A stretch of 49,376 nucleotides of DNA from Duganella lactea (GTDB lineage: Bacteria; Pseudomonadota; Gammaproteobacteria; Burkholderiales; Burkholderiaceae_D): positions 1 to 49,376 of the forward strand of contig NZ_WWCP01000042.1 of assembly GCF_009857505.1 (NCBI RefSeq), read 5' to 3'. The number at the start of each line of letters is the position of its first letter. Within the stretch, counting starts at the first letter, position 1. Both the position numbers and the translations under genes were made by a program. The notes beneath the pieces were generated by a model that had not been told where the DNA came from, ran no database searches, and saw only the letters and a list, made by a program, of their open reading frames with translations. Below, piece by piece: positions 9,801 through 18,773 of the stretch.

Positions 9801-12800
9801 TTTTTTGAATCGGGCGGCAACTCCTTATTGCTGACACAAATGATTCATCGCGCCTATGCGGCACATCGCCTGGCCATCAGCGTCAAGGACGTCTATCAGG
9901 CACGCTCAGTAAGTGCACTGGTGCGCTTACTGGAACAGCAGGCTGGCTACAATCGTCGCTTAGTGACCCGTCAGGGGACTATGGATAGTCCTCTGTCGTC
10001 CGGGCAGCGCAGAATTTTGCTGGCTGAAGCCCTGCAGCCGGAAGTGAATCACAATATCGTGGGTGCCCTGCGGTTTGCGGAGGTCTTGCGTCCAGAGCTG
10101 TTGCGAGCGGCTCTGCAACTGCTGGTACAACGTCACGACGGCCTCAGGACCAGTTTTTCGGGGATTGGGCAAGCAGATCTGCAAACTGTGAGCACCCAGT
10201 TGACGATTAGCCTGGAATACCACGACTTGCGGGCGACCGCAGAGGCCAGCAGCGTCGCCGCATTGCTGCACCAGCATGCAGCAATGCGGTTTGATGTCAG
10301 CAGGCCCGGTTTGTTTTCGGTGGCGCTGGTGGTTGAGTCGGAAGAGGCTTCATGGTTGCAGGTGAATTTGCACCATGCCATTGCTGATGGCTGGTCTGCT
10401 GTAATTTTCTACGATGAACTCTTGCAGGCGTACCGCGCGTTGGCGCAGGCCCGTCAGCCGGCATGGCCGACCTTGCCCTACAATTTCCGCGACTACGCTG
10501 TCTGGCAGCGCGACTTTTCGGACTCGCCGGAGGCGCGCCGGCAGGAAGCCTTCTGGGGCGCCTATCTGCGCGGAGCGCCCGGACAACTGCGTTTGCCGTT
10601 CCAGGGGCGCGTTGCTGGCAAGATACAGCAACGGCAGGCATTCGCCGTCCCTATTGATCTGGAATTGCGCGACCGCCTGCGGGCAATTGCGCAGCAACAG
10701 CGGGGTAGTCTGGCCAATATCATGCAGGCCGCACTCGCGCTGCTTCTCGCTCGCGTCAGTGGAGAAAGCGAGATCGTGTTAGGTATGCCGGTTGCTGGTC
10801 GTAATATTGCGGGATGCGAGGGCGTTCTAGGCATGTTCCTGAACAATCTACCGCTAAGAACCACACTTGATCCAGCCATGCCATTTACCGGTTTCCTCGC
10901 CGCTCAAATTGCCAATCTTGCGGACGTACTGTCGCATCAGGATTTGCCCTTTGAACGCATTGTGGCTGTCTCCGGAGTCCAGCGTGAACCGGGGGTGTCG
11001 CCACTGTTTCAAGTTTGCCTGAATATTTTGAGCTTGCCGGTTACTCAGCACGGCGCCAATTTGTTCCAGCAAGCCCAGGGCTATCTGGCCGAGATGGGCG
11101 GGAAATTCAATCTCTGCCTGTATCTTAGCGATTCGGCGGAGCGCTGTGAATTACACGCATCCTATGATAATGGGCTGTATCAGCATGCGGACATAGAGGT
11201 GCTGCTGGCGCAATATCTAGCGTTACTGGAGCAGATCGCCGTAGCACCAGAAATAGCTTGCGGACGTTTCAGCTTGCGCGGACAAGCTTGCCACCAATCA
11301 AAAAACGCCTTCGCGCACGAGGTGCTCCAGCCGCTGGTTCTGCCTGACGGAAGTCAATCTCTGTCGCAGTCATGGATCGGTTCGGTCGGGCAGATCTTGA
11401 GACAGATCGCCTGCGCCGACCCTGGCCGTCTCGCTCTGGAGAGCCGCAGTCGTTGCTGGTCCTATGCTGAACTGGATCAAGATAGTTCGGCCTGGGCCGC
11501 CCACCTGCAATCGGTAGGCGTCAGGAAAGGTGACGTGGTGGCAGTTCTTGCGACGCGCTCCCCTGCGCTGGTGCTGGCCATGCTGGCGATTCTCAAGGCT
11601 GGAGGGGCGTTTATGCTGCTCTCGCCAGAGGCGCCGGAGCAGCGGCTCGTGCAACAAGTGATGGCAGTGCCGCCGCGTTGCCTAGTGTTGCTGAACGGGC
11701 TGCAACAGATTAGCGCAAGCTTGCGGGCACGTTTGGAGCATGCGGGTTGCATTCAGTTGGTGTTTGACGAGCAGTTCAAGCCATCAACCAGCGCTGCTGT
11801 GTTCAGCGCTGTTGATAGCGCGGCAGACGATTTGGCGTATATTGCGTTCACTTCGGGGACAGAAGGGCGGGCTAAGGCGATTCGTGGCCATCATGGTTCC
11901 TTGACGATGTTTGCACCTGCGTTTGCCGAACGTCACGGTTTGACCGCTGGAGACCGCTTTGGTCTGTTATCGGGCCTGGTGCACGACCCTTTGCTGCGCG
12001 ATGTCTTCCTGCCACTGGCCTTGGGTGCAACCTTGTGTGTGCCCTCCGAGCTCGAAATGGGCGCTGTGGAAGTGGCTCCCTGGCTGGCGCGCAGCCGCCT
12101 GACAGTACTCAACCTGACCCCCAGCATGGTGTCTTGGCTAGCCCTGATATGCCGGGAGCGACTGACGACTCTGCGGCGACTTTTTGTCGCGGGCGAGATA
12201 CTGACCGCCGCGCATCAGGATCAGGCACTGGTGCTAGCACCCGGCGCCGCCTTGATCAACCTCTATGGCGCGACTGAAACCGGGCGTGCGCTAGCCAGCC
12301 TGGACTGCAGCGCGTTGCCGGATGCCCCGCGGGAGGCGGTCTTGCCGCTGGGGTTCGGTCTCGCCGGGGTAGAGCTTCTGGTGTTGAATCCAGTGCAGCA
12401 GCTATGCGGCGTGGGGGAGGTCGGCCAGATCGGCATACGCAGTAATTGCTTGACCCTTGGTTATCTGAATGATCCGGCACTGGATGCGGCCAAATTCATC
12501 AGTAATCCGTTCCGCCCGGCGGAGGATGGTCAAGACAAAATTTTTCTCACCGGCGATCTCGGGCGTTATCGCCGTGACGGCCTGGTGGACTGCCTTGGGC
12601 GACGCGACGGTCAAGTCAAGGTGCGCGGTTTTCGCATCGAATTGAGCGACATCGAAGTCAATCTGTGTGCCTGTCCCGGGGTGCAACGTGCCGCCGCAGT
12701 GATCCGGCAGGCTGAGCATGGCACGGTGATTGAAGCGGTGGTGCAGCCCGATCCCGCCGTGGACTTGAATGTCAGCGCGGTCATGGCACACCTCGCGCAA

Positions 12801-13202
12801 CGTTTGCCCCACTACATGATGCCGCACAGCGTGCTGCAGGTGGACTCCTTACCGCTCAATGAAAACGGCAAGCTGGATCGGGCTCGGCTGCCGCAGATGT
12901 CGACTGCCCCGGTCGCGACGGCACCCGCCAATGCTATCGAAGAGGAACTGCTGGTACTTTGGCGCCGGCTTTTCCAGTGTGACGCCATTAGTGTGACGGA
13001 GCCCTTTTTCCGCCTTGGTGGCAATTCGCTACTCGCGACTCAGTTACTGGTCTGGCTACGCGAGCAGATCGCGCTCGAGTTGAGCTATCAGGAATTTTTT
13101 GCCGGCAGTTCCATCCGCGAGGTGGCACAGCGGGTCGCAGCTCAGCGTGTGGCATTGCGCGGATCACGACGCAGCCGGTCAGCACGCCAGATGACACTGT
13201 AA
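6855..13202 (+). CDS. NRPS1: C-A(Ala)-T-C-A(Lys2-like)-T
   Basis: A two-module synthetase of 2,115 residues. GTG 6855 is preferred because GGAG lies 7-8 nt upstream and the protein then opens directly on the C-domain core; an in-frame TTG at 6825 adds unrelated residues. Domains: C1 (1-440, HHLAMDG at 133-139), A1 (about 458-960, YTSGSTGTPKG near 602), T1 (Ser about 990), C2 (about 1025-1460, HHAIADG near 1173), A2 (about 1510-2010), T2 (Ser about 2058). The A1 pocket reads DLFNNALTYK, a known alanine code. A2 is unlike the other A domains: its core has HDPLLRDVFLPL and FTSGTEG, as in fungal alpha-aminoadipate reductase Lys2, and its code reads DPRNFALRAK (Lys2: DPRHFVMRAK). No epimerase or thioesterase is present. 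Starting with a C domain suggests either an acyl start or an upstream donor. Confidence 0.93.
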   Translation: MHLFDLTYSQSDIYFDQIARPESPLYNVGGYIQIGSVDRQRIAAAHARLVAEHDAFGIRVREIGGEVRQYLSSENYSGLPLIDFSSETEPARSADSWLASLFETPLPVLESELFRAYLLVLGPNEHRYVGLAHHLAMDGWGFANWAQKLSEYYQGLPSTFEARHGAEWEAVVRQDTEYVASTRAGADSAYWQQALAQLPEPLLLQLPLGERDGGVPERSQRLSFVPSPQQLSNLDQVAARIGIGRASVLQALWCQYLYGATGRDRFVIGLPLHNRTTQTKKRMLGVFAAISPLLVELDAAMPFAEFALSLAEQQRKSLRHQRYPIGRVLRELRVQDGRKGLYQVVFNYLRVENRLDFDGAPAQLVYLSHHHEPTPLTLTIWEQGVAAELEVQLDFNLAYFTAAQVAGIQRRLSQMLSDLPDYPTRRMGDICVLSSAELADLSYSPDPYAHQVEERGAMHVLFESMAAQQPDAVAAECAGRQLSYGELNQRADKLAMCLLARGLQPESAVGICVERSFDMLVGVLAIWKAGCAYVPLDPNYPAARLNFMLEDSGAQLVLIQRHARPPLPAEKLLCLDDESMPELSVAAMRPEPSAGRLAYVIYTSGSTGTPKGVCITHANTLALLRWAEQTYTPAELRAVLASTSLNFDLSVFELFVPLCLGYKCVLVPDALWLLEHPLDISLINTVPSAMKHLLGRGAVPASVQVINLAGEPLSRELLNGLLRQRVCRRVFNLYGPTEDTTYSTAAEFRSEIGELPHIGQALPGSRLYVLSPAGRLLPPGSIGELYIGGAGVARGYLNRPELTQARFVPDPFSPESGRCMYRTGDLVRWRTDGNLAFEGRIDDQVKIRGFRVELGEVAAQLACQPEVQDAVLVARGEADNKQLVAYIVPQLANNQDLDERALIAHLRARLQTVLADYMLPSAIVLMEAFPLTLSGKIDKRALPAPVSAKTAQAVEPRNLTERQLLLLWQELLGAGTLGVDDDFFESGGNSLLLTQMIHRAYAAHRLAISVKDVYQARSVSALVRLLEQQAGYNRRLVTRQGTMDSPLSSGQRRILLAEALQPEVNHNIVGALRFAEVLRPELLRAALQLLVQRHDGLRTSFSGIGQADLQTVSTQLTISLEYHDLRATAEASSVAALLHQHAAMRFDVSRPGLFSVALVVESEEASWLQVNLHHAIADGWSAVIFYDELLQAYRALAQARQPAWPTLPYNFRDYAVWQRDFSDSPEARRQEAFWGAYLRGAPGQLRLPFQGRVAGKIQQRQAFAVPIDLELRDRLRAIAQQQRGSLANIMQAALALLLARVSGESEIVLGMPVAGRNIAGCEGVLGMFLNNLPLRTTLDPAMPFTGFLAAQIANLADVLSHQDLPFERIVAVSGVQREPGVSPLFQVCLNILSLPVTQHGANLFQQAQGYLAEMGGKFNLCLYLSDSAERCELHASYDNGLYQHADIEVLLAQYLALLEQIAVAPEIACGRFSLRGQACHQSKNAFAHEVLQPLVLPDGSQSLSQSWIGSVGQILRQIACADPGRLALESRSRCWSYAELDQDSSAWAAHLQSVGVRKGDVVAVLATRSPALVLAMLAILKAGGAFMLLSPEAPEQRLVQQVMAVPPRCLVLLNGLQQISASLRARLEHAGCIQLVFDEQFKPSTSAAVFSAVDSAADDLAYIAFTSGTEGRAKAIRGHHGSLTMFAPAFAERHGLTAGDRFGLLSGLVHDPLLRDVFLPLALGATLCVPSELEMGAVEVAPWLARSRLTVLNLTPSMVSWLALICRERLTTLRRLFVAGEILTAAHQDQALVLAPGAALINLYGATETGRALASLDCSALPDAPREAVLPLGFGLAGVELLVLNPVQQLCGVGEVGQIGIRSNCLTLGYLNDPALDAAKFISNPFRPAEDGQDKIFLTGDLGRYRRDGLVDCLGRRDGQVKVRGFRIELSDIEVNLCACPGVQRAAAVIRQAEHGTVIEAVVQPDPAVDLNVSAVMAHLAQRLPHYMMPHSVLQVDSLPLNENGKLDRARLPQMSTAPVATAPANAIEEELLVLWRRLFQCDAISVTEPFFRLGGNSLLATQLLVWLREQIALELSYQEFFAGSSIREVAQRVAAQRVALRGSRRSRSARQMTL

Positions 13203-13216
13203 AGCGAGAGATACTC

Positions 13217-14641
13217 ATGAGTGTTCTACCTCGCGCCGATGCCGGCGCTTACCTGTCCGAGCGCCATCAGGAACTGATGGTACTGCTCGAACAGCGTCCA
13301 GACTTACGCGGTATCACGCTAGATACCCAAGACAAAGCCGTCGCGGCATGTGTGCGCGGCTACCAATATCGGGTATCGGCCTGGCCCATTATTGTGTCGC
13401 CCGCGCGCATCGCCGCGTTCGAGGCTTTTTTGCGCCGCTATCCCGCCCTGTGCTACAAGGCCATGCAATTATGGCTGACGCACGATGTCGATGCGTTTTG
13501 TAACTATCTCAATGTTTCGCCTTTGGTGCATGGCATCGTTCGTGATGCCCGTCCAGATTGGGGGCAAATGCTCAACCGGCACGATGTTGTACTGACCTGC
13601 GGCGTGCTGCGCCTAATCGAGGTGAACGCAGGCTGCACCATCGGCGGCTGGCAATTGGGGTGGATGGCGCCGCAATTCCGCGCCATTCTGCAGCAGGCGC
13701 CTGAGACCGCGCAGTGGGCACTGTCTGGCCGCAATGTCATGGATCAGATGTTCTTGTCGGTCTGCCAGTCGATCGTTCGGGTACGTCCCGGTCGGCCCGG
13801 CAACTTGCTGTTCTATCTGTCCGAGGCTGATGCGGTGTCGGAGCGCATGCTGGCGCAGCATTACCGTCAAACCTATGAAAAAGTCCGTCCCGCAGTGATC
13901 GACAGCGGAGACATCTTCTTCTTTTCCGATTTTTCGGCAATCGACTTCGGCCTCGATGGGAGCGTTCACTATGCCGGGAATGAAATCGATGCGGTTTTGC
14001 TGGGCATACCGGAAGAGCACACCGAGACAACTAATGCCAGTGTGCTGCTGCGTTTGGTGGCAGCACATCTGGCGGGCCAGATCGTTATGCCGGATAGCCC
14101 GCTGTACACCATTGTCGGCAACAAGACGCTGATGGCGATGCTGCACGAACCGGAAGTGCAGGAAATGCTCTGCGATGAGGAGAGAAAGCTGATCGAGCTC
14201 CACGTCCCTTATACGGTCAGGCTTGCGCCTCGTCGTTTACGTTGGCGGGGGCAGAATTGGGAATTGGCAGCGTTGCTGCAGCAGCGACAAAAGGAGTTTG
14301 TACTGAAGAAGTCGCATTCCCGCCAAGGGCGCGATGTCTTTGTTGGACGCTACACAGATGAGGCGCGTTGGTCGGGCTTGGTCGAGGAGCTGATGAACGA
14401 ACCCGATTGGCTGGCGCAGGAATTCTGCGAGGCAGACGTCGGGCTTGGCGTCGACGACGCCGGTCAACTGGTGAATTGTGCCTTTATCTGGGGGCTCTTC
14501 GATACAGGCCATGCCTACGGTGGCGCCTTCGTCCGGGGCATGCCGATTCAGCAAACGGATGGTGTCATTAATTCAGCCAAAGGTGCGATCGAGTTCCAAG
14601 TATTGGAAACCGCCGCGCGAAAAAACAAACTGCAATTCTAG
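13217..14641 (+). CDS. Circularly permuted ATP-grasp ligase (copy 1)
   Basis: A 474-residue protein of the circularly permuted ATP-grasp / glutathionylspermidine-synthase-like group. ATP-grasp enzymes activate a carboxylate as an acyl phosphate and join it to an amine. Visible signatures are LIEVNAGCTIGGWQ (acidic and Asn metal ligands), VGNKTLMAMLHEPEV, VLKKSHSRQGRDVFVG (the nucleotide-binding Lys region) and WLAQEFCEADVGLG. The same motifs occur in the same order in the gene at 45,570, so the two are paralogues. It starts 14 bp after NRPS1 and ends 11 bp before NRPS2, clearly within an operon. No substrate can be read from the sequence. It might build an unusual monomer for the Lys2-like module or attach a residue off the assembly line; both ideas are inference. 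Confidence 0.8.
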   Translation: MSVLPRADAGAYLSERHQELMVLLEQRPDLRGITLDTQDKAVAACVRGYQYRVSAWPIIVSPARIAAFEAFLRRYPALCYKAMQLWLTHDVDAFCNYLNVSPLVHGIVRDARPDWGQMLNRHDVVLTCGVLRLIEVNAGCTIGGWQLGWMAPQFRAILQQAPETAQWALSGRNVMDQMFLSVCQSIVRVRPGRPGNLLFYLSEADAVSERMLAQHYRQTYEKVRPAVIDSGDIFFFSDFSAIDFGLDGSVHYAGNEIDAVLLGIPEEHTETTNASVLLRLVAAHLAGQIVMPDSPLYTIVGNKTLMAMLHEPEVQEMLCDEERKLIELHVPYTVRLAPRRLRWRGQNWELAALLQQRQKEFVLKKSHSRQGRDVFVGRYTDEARWSGLVEELMNEPDWLAQEFCEADVGLGVDDAGQLVNCAFIWGLFDTGHAYGGAFVRGMPIQQTDGVINSAKGAIEFQVLETAARKNKLQF

Positions 14642-14652
14642 TTGGAGAAACA

Positions 14653-17600
14653 ATGAATCTGGAGCAAGTGATAGAGCAGTGTGCACGCTTGGGCATCGAG
14701 TTGGCGGTTCAGGATGGCCAGCTCGAGGTATATTTCGATGAGGATCCTCCGCCTGAATTGCTGGCTGCGTTGAAGGCGCAAAAGTCTGCGCTGCTGGCGT
14801 GGCTGAGTTCCTCCCGCGATGCGGTCAAGACTGATCCGCAGCTGATCCACTTGGACGACGATGGTGGCCGGAGTGTGTGCTCTTCTGGGCAGCAGCGCAT
14901 GTGGTTGATGGAGCAGCTACAGTCAGGCTGGCAAAACAATTTGTTCAGCGTCCTTGAGTTCAGCGGCGAATTCGACCTGGATGCGGCCCGTATCGCTTTC
15001 GAGTTATTACTGACACGCCATGAGCCTTTGCGTACGGTATATCAGGCGCATGACGGCGAGGTCTTCCAGCAGGTGCTGAACGCGTACCGTTTCGAGTTGC
15101 CGCTGCATGATTTGCGCGATCAATCTGCGGCTCAGCAGGAGGAGCGTCTGCGGGAACTCATGCTGCAAGAGTCGCAGAGCCGTTTTGATCTTGCCGCAGA
15201 TCTTATGTTGCGCGTGTGTTGCGTGCGGACCGGCAATCAGCAGGGCGTCTTGCTGATCAATGTGCATCATATCGCAGCCGACGGCTGGTCGCTGAAGGTG
15301 CTGATCGATGAATTCGGTCAGGCTTATAGCGCAGTGCGCAGAGCACAGATGCCACAGCTGATGCCCATGCCAGTGACTTATCGGGATTTCGCACGCTGGC
15401 AACGCCAACGTCTGGCCAGCGAATCGCTGGCCCCATCGCTGGCCTACTGGCGGCGCCAGTTGCAAGGATTGCCTCAGACGCATAGTTTGCCGCTTGACCA
15501 TCCGCGCTCGAATCAGCCTTCGTTTGCTGGTGCTCGGTGCAGCCATTCGCTGGACGGCGCGGTGGTGGCTGCGCTGCGGCAGTTGGCCGCCGAGAACGGC
15601 GTCACCCTGTTCATGGTGCTGCACGCAATCTTTGCGGTGGTGCTGGCACGCTATGCGCGAGAGAGCGATATCGTCCTCGGCGTACCCGTGGCCAACCGCA
15701 ACCATGTCGGTCTGGCGCCAATGATCGGCTATCTGGCCAACACTATGGTGTTGCGTACGCCGGTGTCGATGGCGCAGCCATTCTCGGCCTTGCTGCAACA
15801 GATCAAGTCCTGTCACGCGGATGCTCAGACGCACCAGGATCTGCCATTCGAGCAACTGGTCGAGGCGCTCAATCCCCCACGGAGCAATGCTCACACGCCG
15901 CTGTTCCAGGTGATGCTGACCATGAATACGGCGCATCGGGGTAGCTTTGTTCTTGACGAACTCATCCTGCGTCCCTTGGCCGCTCCTTCTGTTGCCAGCA
16001 AGTTTGACCTTACCCTTAACATCGTTGATAGCGATAGCGGCATCGAGCTGCAGTTTGACTACGCTTGCGACTTGTTTGAGCCCACCACTATTGCATGGTA
16101 TGCGCGCCATTTTGCCGTGCTTGCCGGCGAGGTATGCATTATGCCGGACAAGCCAGTAGGAGAGCTGCGGCTGGCCGATGCTGAGGAATCCGCCTGGCTG
16201 CAATCACTGTTGCAGGGCCCGTCGCTAGCCGTGCCAACGGCAACGCTGGATGCGCTGCTGAGCCAGCGGGCGGCGGCGCAGCCCGATAAAATCGCGGTGT
16301 GCGACTGCCATGGCATTCTTACCTACGGCGAATTGGAGCGGCGAGCTGAACTACTGGCGGAGCAATTGCGTCAACGTGGCATCGGCCCTGAGGTGGTGGT
16401 CGGCGTTTGTATGGAGCGTTCTCAGGCATTGCCCGTCGCTCTCTTGGCCACACTGAAAGCCGGAGGCGCTTATTTGCCGATTGATCCAGCGCTGCCCGCT
16501 GCGCGACAAACCTTCATGCTGGCTGACAGCCGCGCGGCACTGGTGCTGGTTGACGATGTGTGCCAGCATCTGCTGAAGGAATCGCCCATCCCTTTGCTTA
16601 ATCCGTCCCAGCCATCGGCCGATTTAGTGGCGGTGCCGGAGTCGCGGCAGCGTGGCGCCGATGACTTGGCCTACGTGATGTATACCTCCGGATCGACAGG
16701 AACGCCAAAGGCCGTCATGGTCACGCAGCGCAACCTGGTGCATTTCCTGACTGCCGTGGCGGATCTGAGCGGCGGTACCGATGCCGTCTGGCTGGCGTCC
16801 ACGCCGCTGTCCTTCGACATTTCAGCACTGGAGTTGTTTGGTCCTCTGCTGGCTGGCGGTAAATTGGTGTTGGCACCAGAATCGGGAGCCCGCGCCCAAG
16901 CGTTTATGCACCGTCTTGGGACGGTGGCGGCAAAGCATGCCAGCGAGCAGGACAGTGGTGCCTGTTTCTCAGGGCTGGTGGAGCGTCATGCTGTCACGCA
17001 CTTCCAATGCACTCCAGCGCTGCTTCGCTTGCTGCTTGATGAGCCGGCGGCTCGCAGCGCCTTGGCGACGCTGCGCTGCCTGTTGGTCGGCGGCGAAGCC
17101 TGTCCGCCTGCGCTTGCGCGGGAGCTGCGCGGCACCAGCGCAGCGACGCTGTACAACATGTACGGGCCGACTGAAGCAACGGTGTGGAGTACCAGCCAGT
17201 TGCTGACGGGCGAAGAGGCTATCGTGCCGATTGGTTTGCCGCTGCCGCATTACGGCTGCCATGTCGTTGATGAAGCCCTGCGTCCAGTCCCGTTTGGCGT
17301 ACCGGGCGAGTTGCTGATTAGCGGCCCCGGAGTGGCACGCGGATACGCCGGAAGGGCCGATCTTACCTCCGAACGCTTCATCGATTTTGACGCCGGTGGC
17401 AGCACGCCGGTGCGCGCCTACCGCACCGGCGATCTGGTGCGTCACCTGCCAGACCGCACATTGGAATTTCTCGGTCGTATCGACCTGCAGCTCAAGGTAC
17501 GGGGCTTCCGTATCGAGCCCGGAGAGATCGAAGCACGGCTGCTGGAGTGTGCCGGGATACGCGAAGCTGTGGTCTTACTGTCGGCAAACGAGCCGCGCCG

Positions 17601-18159
17601 TCTCTTGGCTTTCCATACCGTGGAGCAGGCAGGCCAGCCTGATGCGGAGGTGCTGCGTCAGGCACTAGCCTCGACGCTGCCTGAATACATGATCCCGGCT
17701 GTCTTCGTTGAGCTGGAGCGTATCCCGCTGACGGCAAACGGCAAGATCGACCGACACGCACTGCTCGCGCAGGAAGTGCCGTTGCCTACGCGTGCCAGTG
17801 CTCCTCCGGCCGGGGTAGTGGAAGTGGCGTTGGCGGAAATCTGGTGCGAATTACTCAAGTTGGACAAGGTCAGTCGCGAGGACCATTTCTTCGAGCTCGG
17901 CGGTCACTCCTTGCTGACTGTGCAACTGATGACACGCATACGCGATGTTTTTCAGATTGAGCTCAGCTTGCGTGCGCTGTTCGACACACCGCGTTTGGCA
18001 CAGTTGGCGGCAGCTATTGAGGGTTTGCAGCGGGTTCAGGCGGAGCAGCGCCACCGTGAGCGCCATGCCCAGCTGCGTGCACAGGTGGCCAGCATGTCGC
18101 CAGCCGAGCTGGAGGCTGCCATTGCGGCGCGTCGTCAGACCGCGCAGCCTAGCGTATAG
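14653..18159 (+). CDS. NRPS2: TubC dock-C-A(Gly)-T
   Basis: A one-module synthetase of 1,168 residues with ribosome site TTGGAGAAAC before ATG 14653. Residues 1-55 form a TubC-type N-terminal docking domain (EQCARLGIELAVQDGQLEV), which accepts the C-terminus of an upstream synthetase. C spans about 70-510 (HHIAADG near 205), A about 540-1050 and T about 1055-1120 (GGHSLLTVQ, Ser about 1086), followed by a charged helical tail rich in Arg and Glu that could dock to NRPS3. The specificity code reads DILQLGMVWK, close to the glycine code DILQLGLIWK. A stretch within A (about residues 735-775) is longer than usual. All core motifs are intact: YTSGSTGTPKA, GRIDLQLKVRGFRIEPGEIE and NGKIDR. It probably follows NRPS1. 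Confidence 0.92.
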   Translation: MNLEQVIEQCARLGIELAVQDGQLEVYFDEDPPPELLAALKAQKSALLAWLSSSRDAVKTDPQLIHLDDDGGRSVCSSGQQRMWLMEQLQSGWQNNLFSVLEFSGEFDLDAARIAFELLLTRHEPLRTVYQAHDGEVFQQVLNAYRFELPLHDLRDQSAAQQEERLRELMLQESQSRFDLAADLMLRVCCVRTGNQQGVLLINVHHIAADGWSLKVLIDEFGQAYSAVRRAQMPQLMPMPVTYRDFARWQRQRLASESLAPSLAYWRRQLQGLPQTHSLPLDHPRSNQPSFAGARCSHSLDGAVVAALRQLAAENGVTLFMVLHAIFAVVLARYARESDIVLGVPVANRNHVGLAPMIGYLANTMVLRTPVSMAQPFSALLQQIKSCHADAQTHQDLPFEQLVEALNPPRSNAHTPLFQVMLTMNTAHRGSFVLDELILRPLAAPSVASKFDLTLNIVDSDSGIELQFDYACDLFEPTTIAWYARHFAVLAGEVCIMPDKPVGELRLADAEESAWLQSLLQGPSLAVPTATLDALLSQRAAAQPDKIAVCDCHGILTYGELERRAELLAEQLRQRGIGPEVVVGVCMERSQALPVALLATLKAGGAYLPIDPALPAARQTFMLADSRAALVLVDDVCQHLLKESPIPLLNPSQPSADLVAVPESRQRGADDLAYVMYTSGSTGTPKAVMVTQRNLVHFLTAVADLSGGTDAVWLASTPLSFDISALELFGPLLAGGKLVLAPESGARAQAFMHRLGTVAAKHASEQDSGACFSGLVERHAVTHFQCTPALLRLLLDEPAARSALATLRCLLVGGEACPPALARELRGTSAATLYNMYGPTEATVWSTSQLLTGEEAIVPIGLPLPHYGCHVVDEALRPVPFGVPGELLISGPGVARGYAGRADLTSERFIDFDAGGSTPVRAYRTGDLVRHLPDRTLEFLGRIDLQLKVRGFRIEPGEIEARLLECAGIREAVVLLSANEPRRLLAFHTVEQAGQPDAEVLRQALASTLPEYMIPAVFVELERIPLTANGKIDRHALLAQEVPLPTRASAPPAGVVEVALAEIWCELLKLDKVSREDHFFELGGHSLLTVQLMTRIRDVFQIELSLRALFDTPRLAQLAAAIEGLQRVQAEQRHRERHAQLRAQVASMSPAELEAAIAARRQTAQPSV

Positions 18160-18193
18160 CAGTTCTTTTCACCTATGTTACTGGGATAAATTT

Positions 18194-18724
18194 ATGGAAG
18201 ATACCAATACTGTCATCAAGCCTACGGCCCCCACCTCGGAGGATGCAAACTTGCGCTTCAAGAAAATTGACCACATCGCTATTGCCGTCAGTAACCTTGA
18301 TCAGGCGATCACCTTTTACAGCAGTCAACTTGGCTTTACCTTGCAGCGTCGGCTCAATGTCGCAGGAAAGAAAACGGGCATGATTTCTGCGGAGATGGAG
18401 CGGGATGGGCTGAAATTTGTGCTTTGCCAGGGTACTGAGCCTGAGTCGCAGGTATCTCGTCTGGTGGCCGAGTTCGGGCCAGGTGTGGCGCATATTGCGC
18501 TTGAAGTCGATGAGGTGGAAGTCGCGGCTAAGGCGCTGGCCCAGCGTGGCCTGCAATTTGATACATCGGTGATCAACGGCGGCAGCCTCAAGCAAATTTT
18601 TTCTAGCAGAGATCCCAATTCTGGCATGAGCTTTGAATTCATCGAACGTCATGGAGAGCAAGGATTCTTGGAAGAGAACGTGCACGAACTGTTCGCGCAG
18701 CTGGAAAAGTCCGGCGCCTATTAA
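18194..18724 (+). CDS. Short VOC-fold protein resembling the C-terminal half of HPPD/HmaS
   Basis: A 176-residue vicinal-oxygen-chelate protein. The 2-His-1-carboxylate metal site is visible: His27 in IDHIAIAV, His100 in GVAHIAL and Glu148 in MSFEFIER. The last third (FEFIERHGEQGFLEENVHELF) resembles the C-terminal catalytic domain of 4-hydroxyphenylpyruvate dioxygenase and 4-hydroxymandelate synthase (HmaS), which are twice as long. A single-domain version would have to dimerise. With the alpha-hydroxy-acid oxidase (44.4 kb) and the aminotransferase (24.3 kb) it could make an arylglycine from an arylpyruvate; alternatives are a VOC epimerase or another dioxygenase. The gene begins 34 bp after NRPS2; a longer overlapping frame upstream is a shadow of NRPS2. 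Confidence 0.75.
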   Translation: MEDTNTVIKPTAPTSEDANLRFKKIDHIAIAVSNLDQAITFYSSQLGFTLQRRLNVAGKKTGMISAEMERDGLKFVLCQGTEPESQVSRLVAEFGPGVAHIALEVDEVEVAAKALAQRGLQFDTSVINGGSLKQIFSSRDPNSGMSFEFIERHGEQGFLEENVHELFAQLEKSGAY

Positions 18725-18734
18725 TCAACTGATC

Positions 18735-18756
18735 AGCGGGCGGTATGCGCCCCGCT
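18735..18756 (+). other. Intergenic hairpin before the SIMPL gene
   Basis: AGCGGGCG (18735-18742) can pair with CGCCCCGCT (18748-18756) with one bulged base and a GTATG loop. It lies between the VOC and SIMPL genes with no T run after it. It is therefore more likely a processing, stability or partial-attenuation structure than a standard terminator. Confidence 0.4.
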
Positions 18757-18773
18757 CCAACATGGAGTTGACC

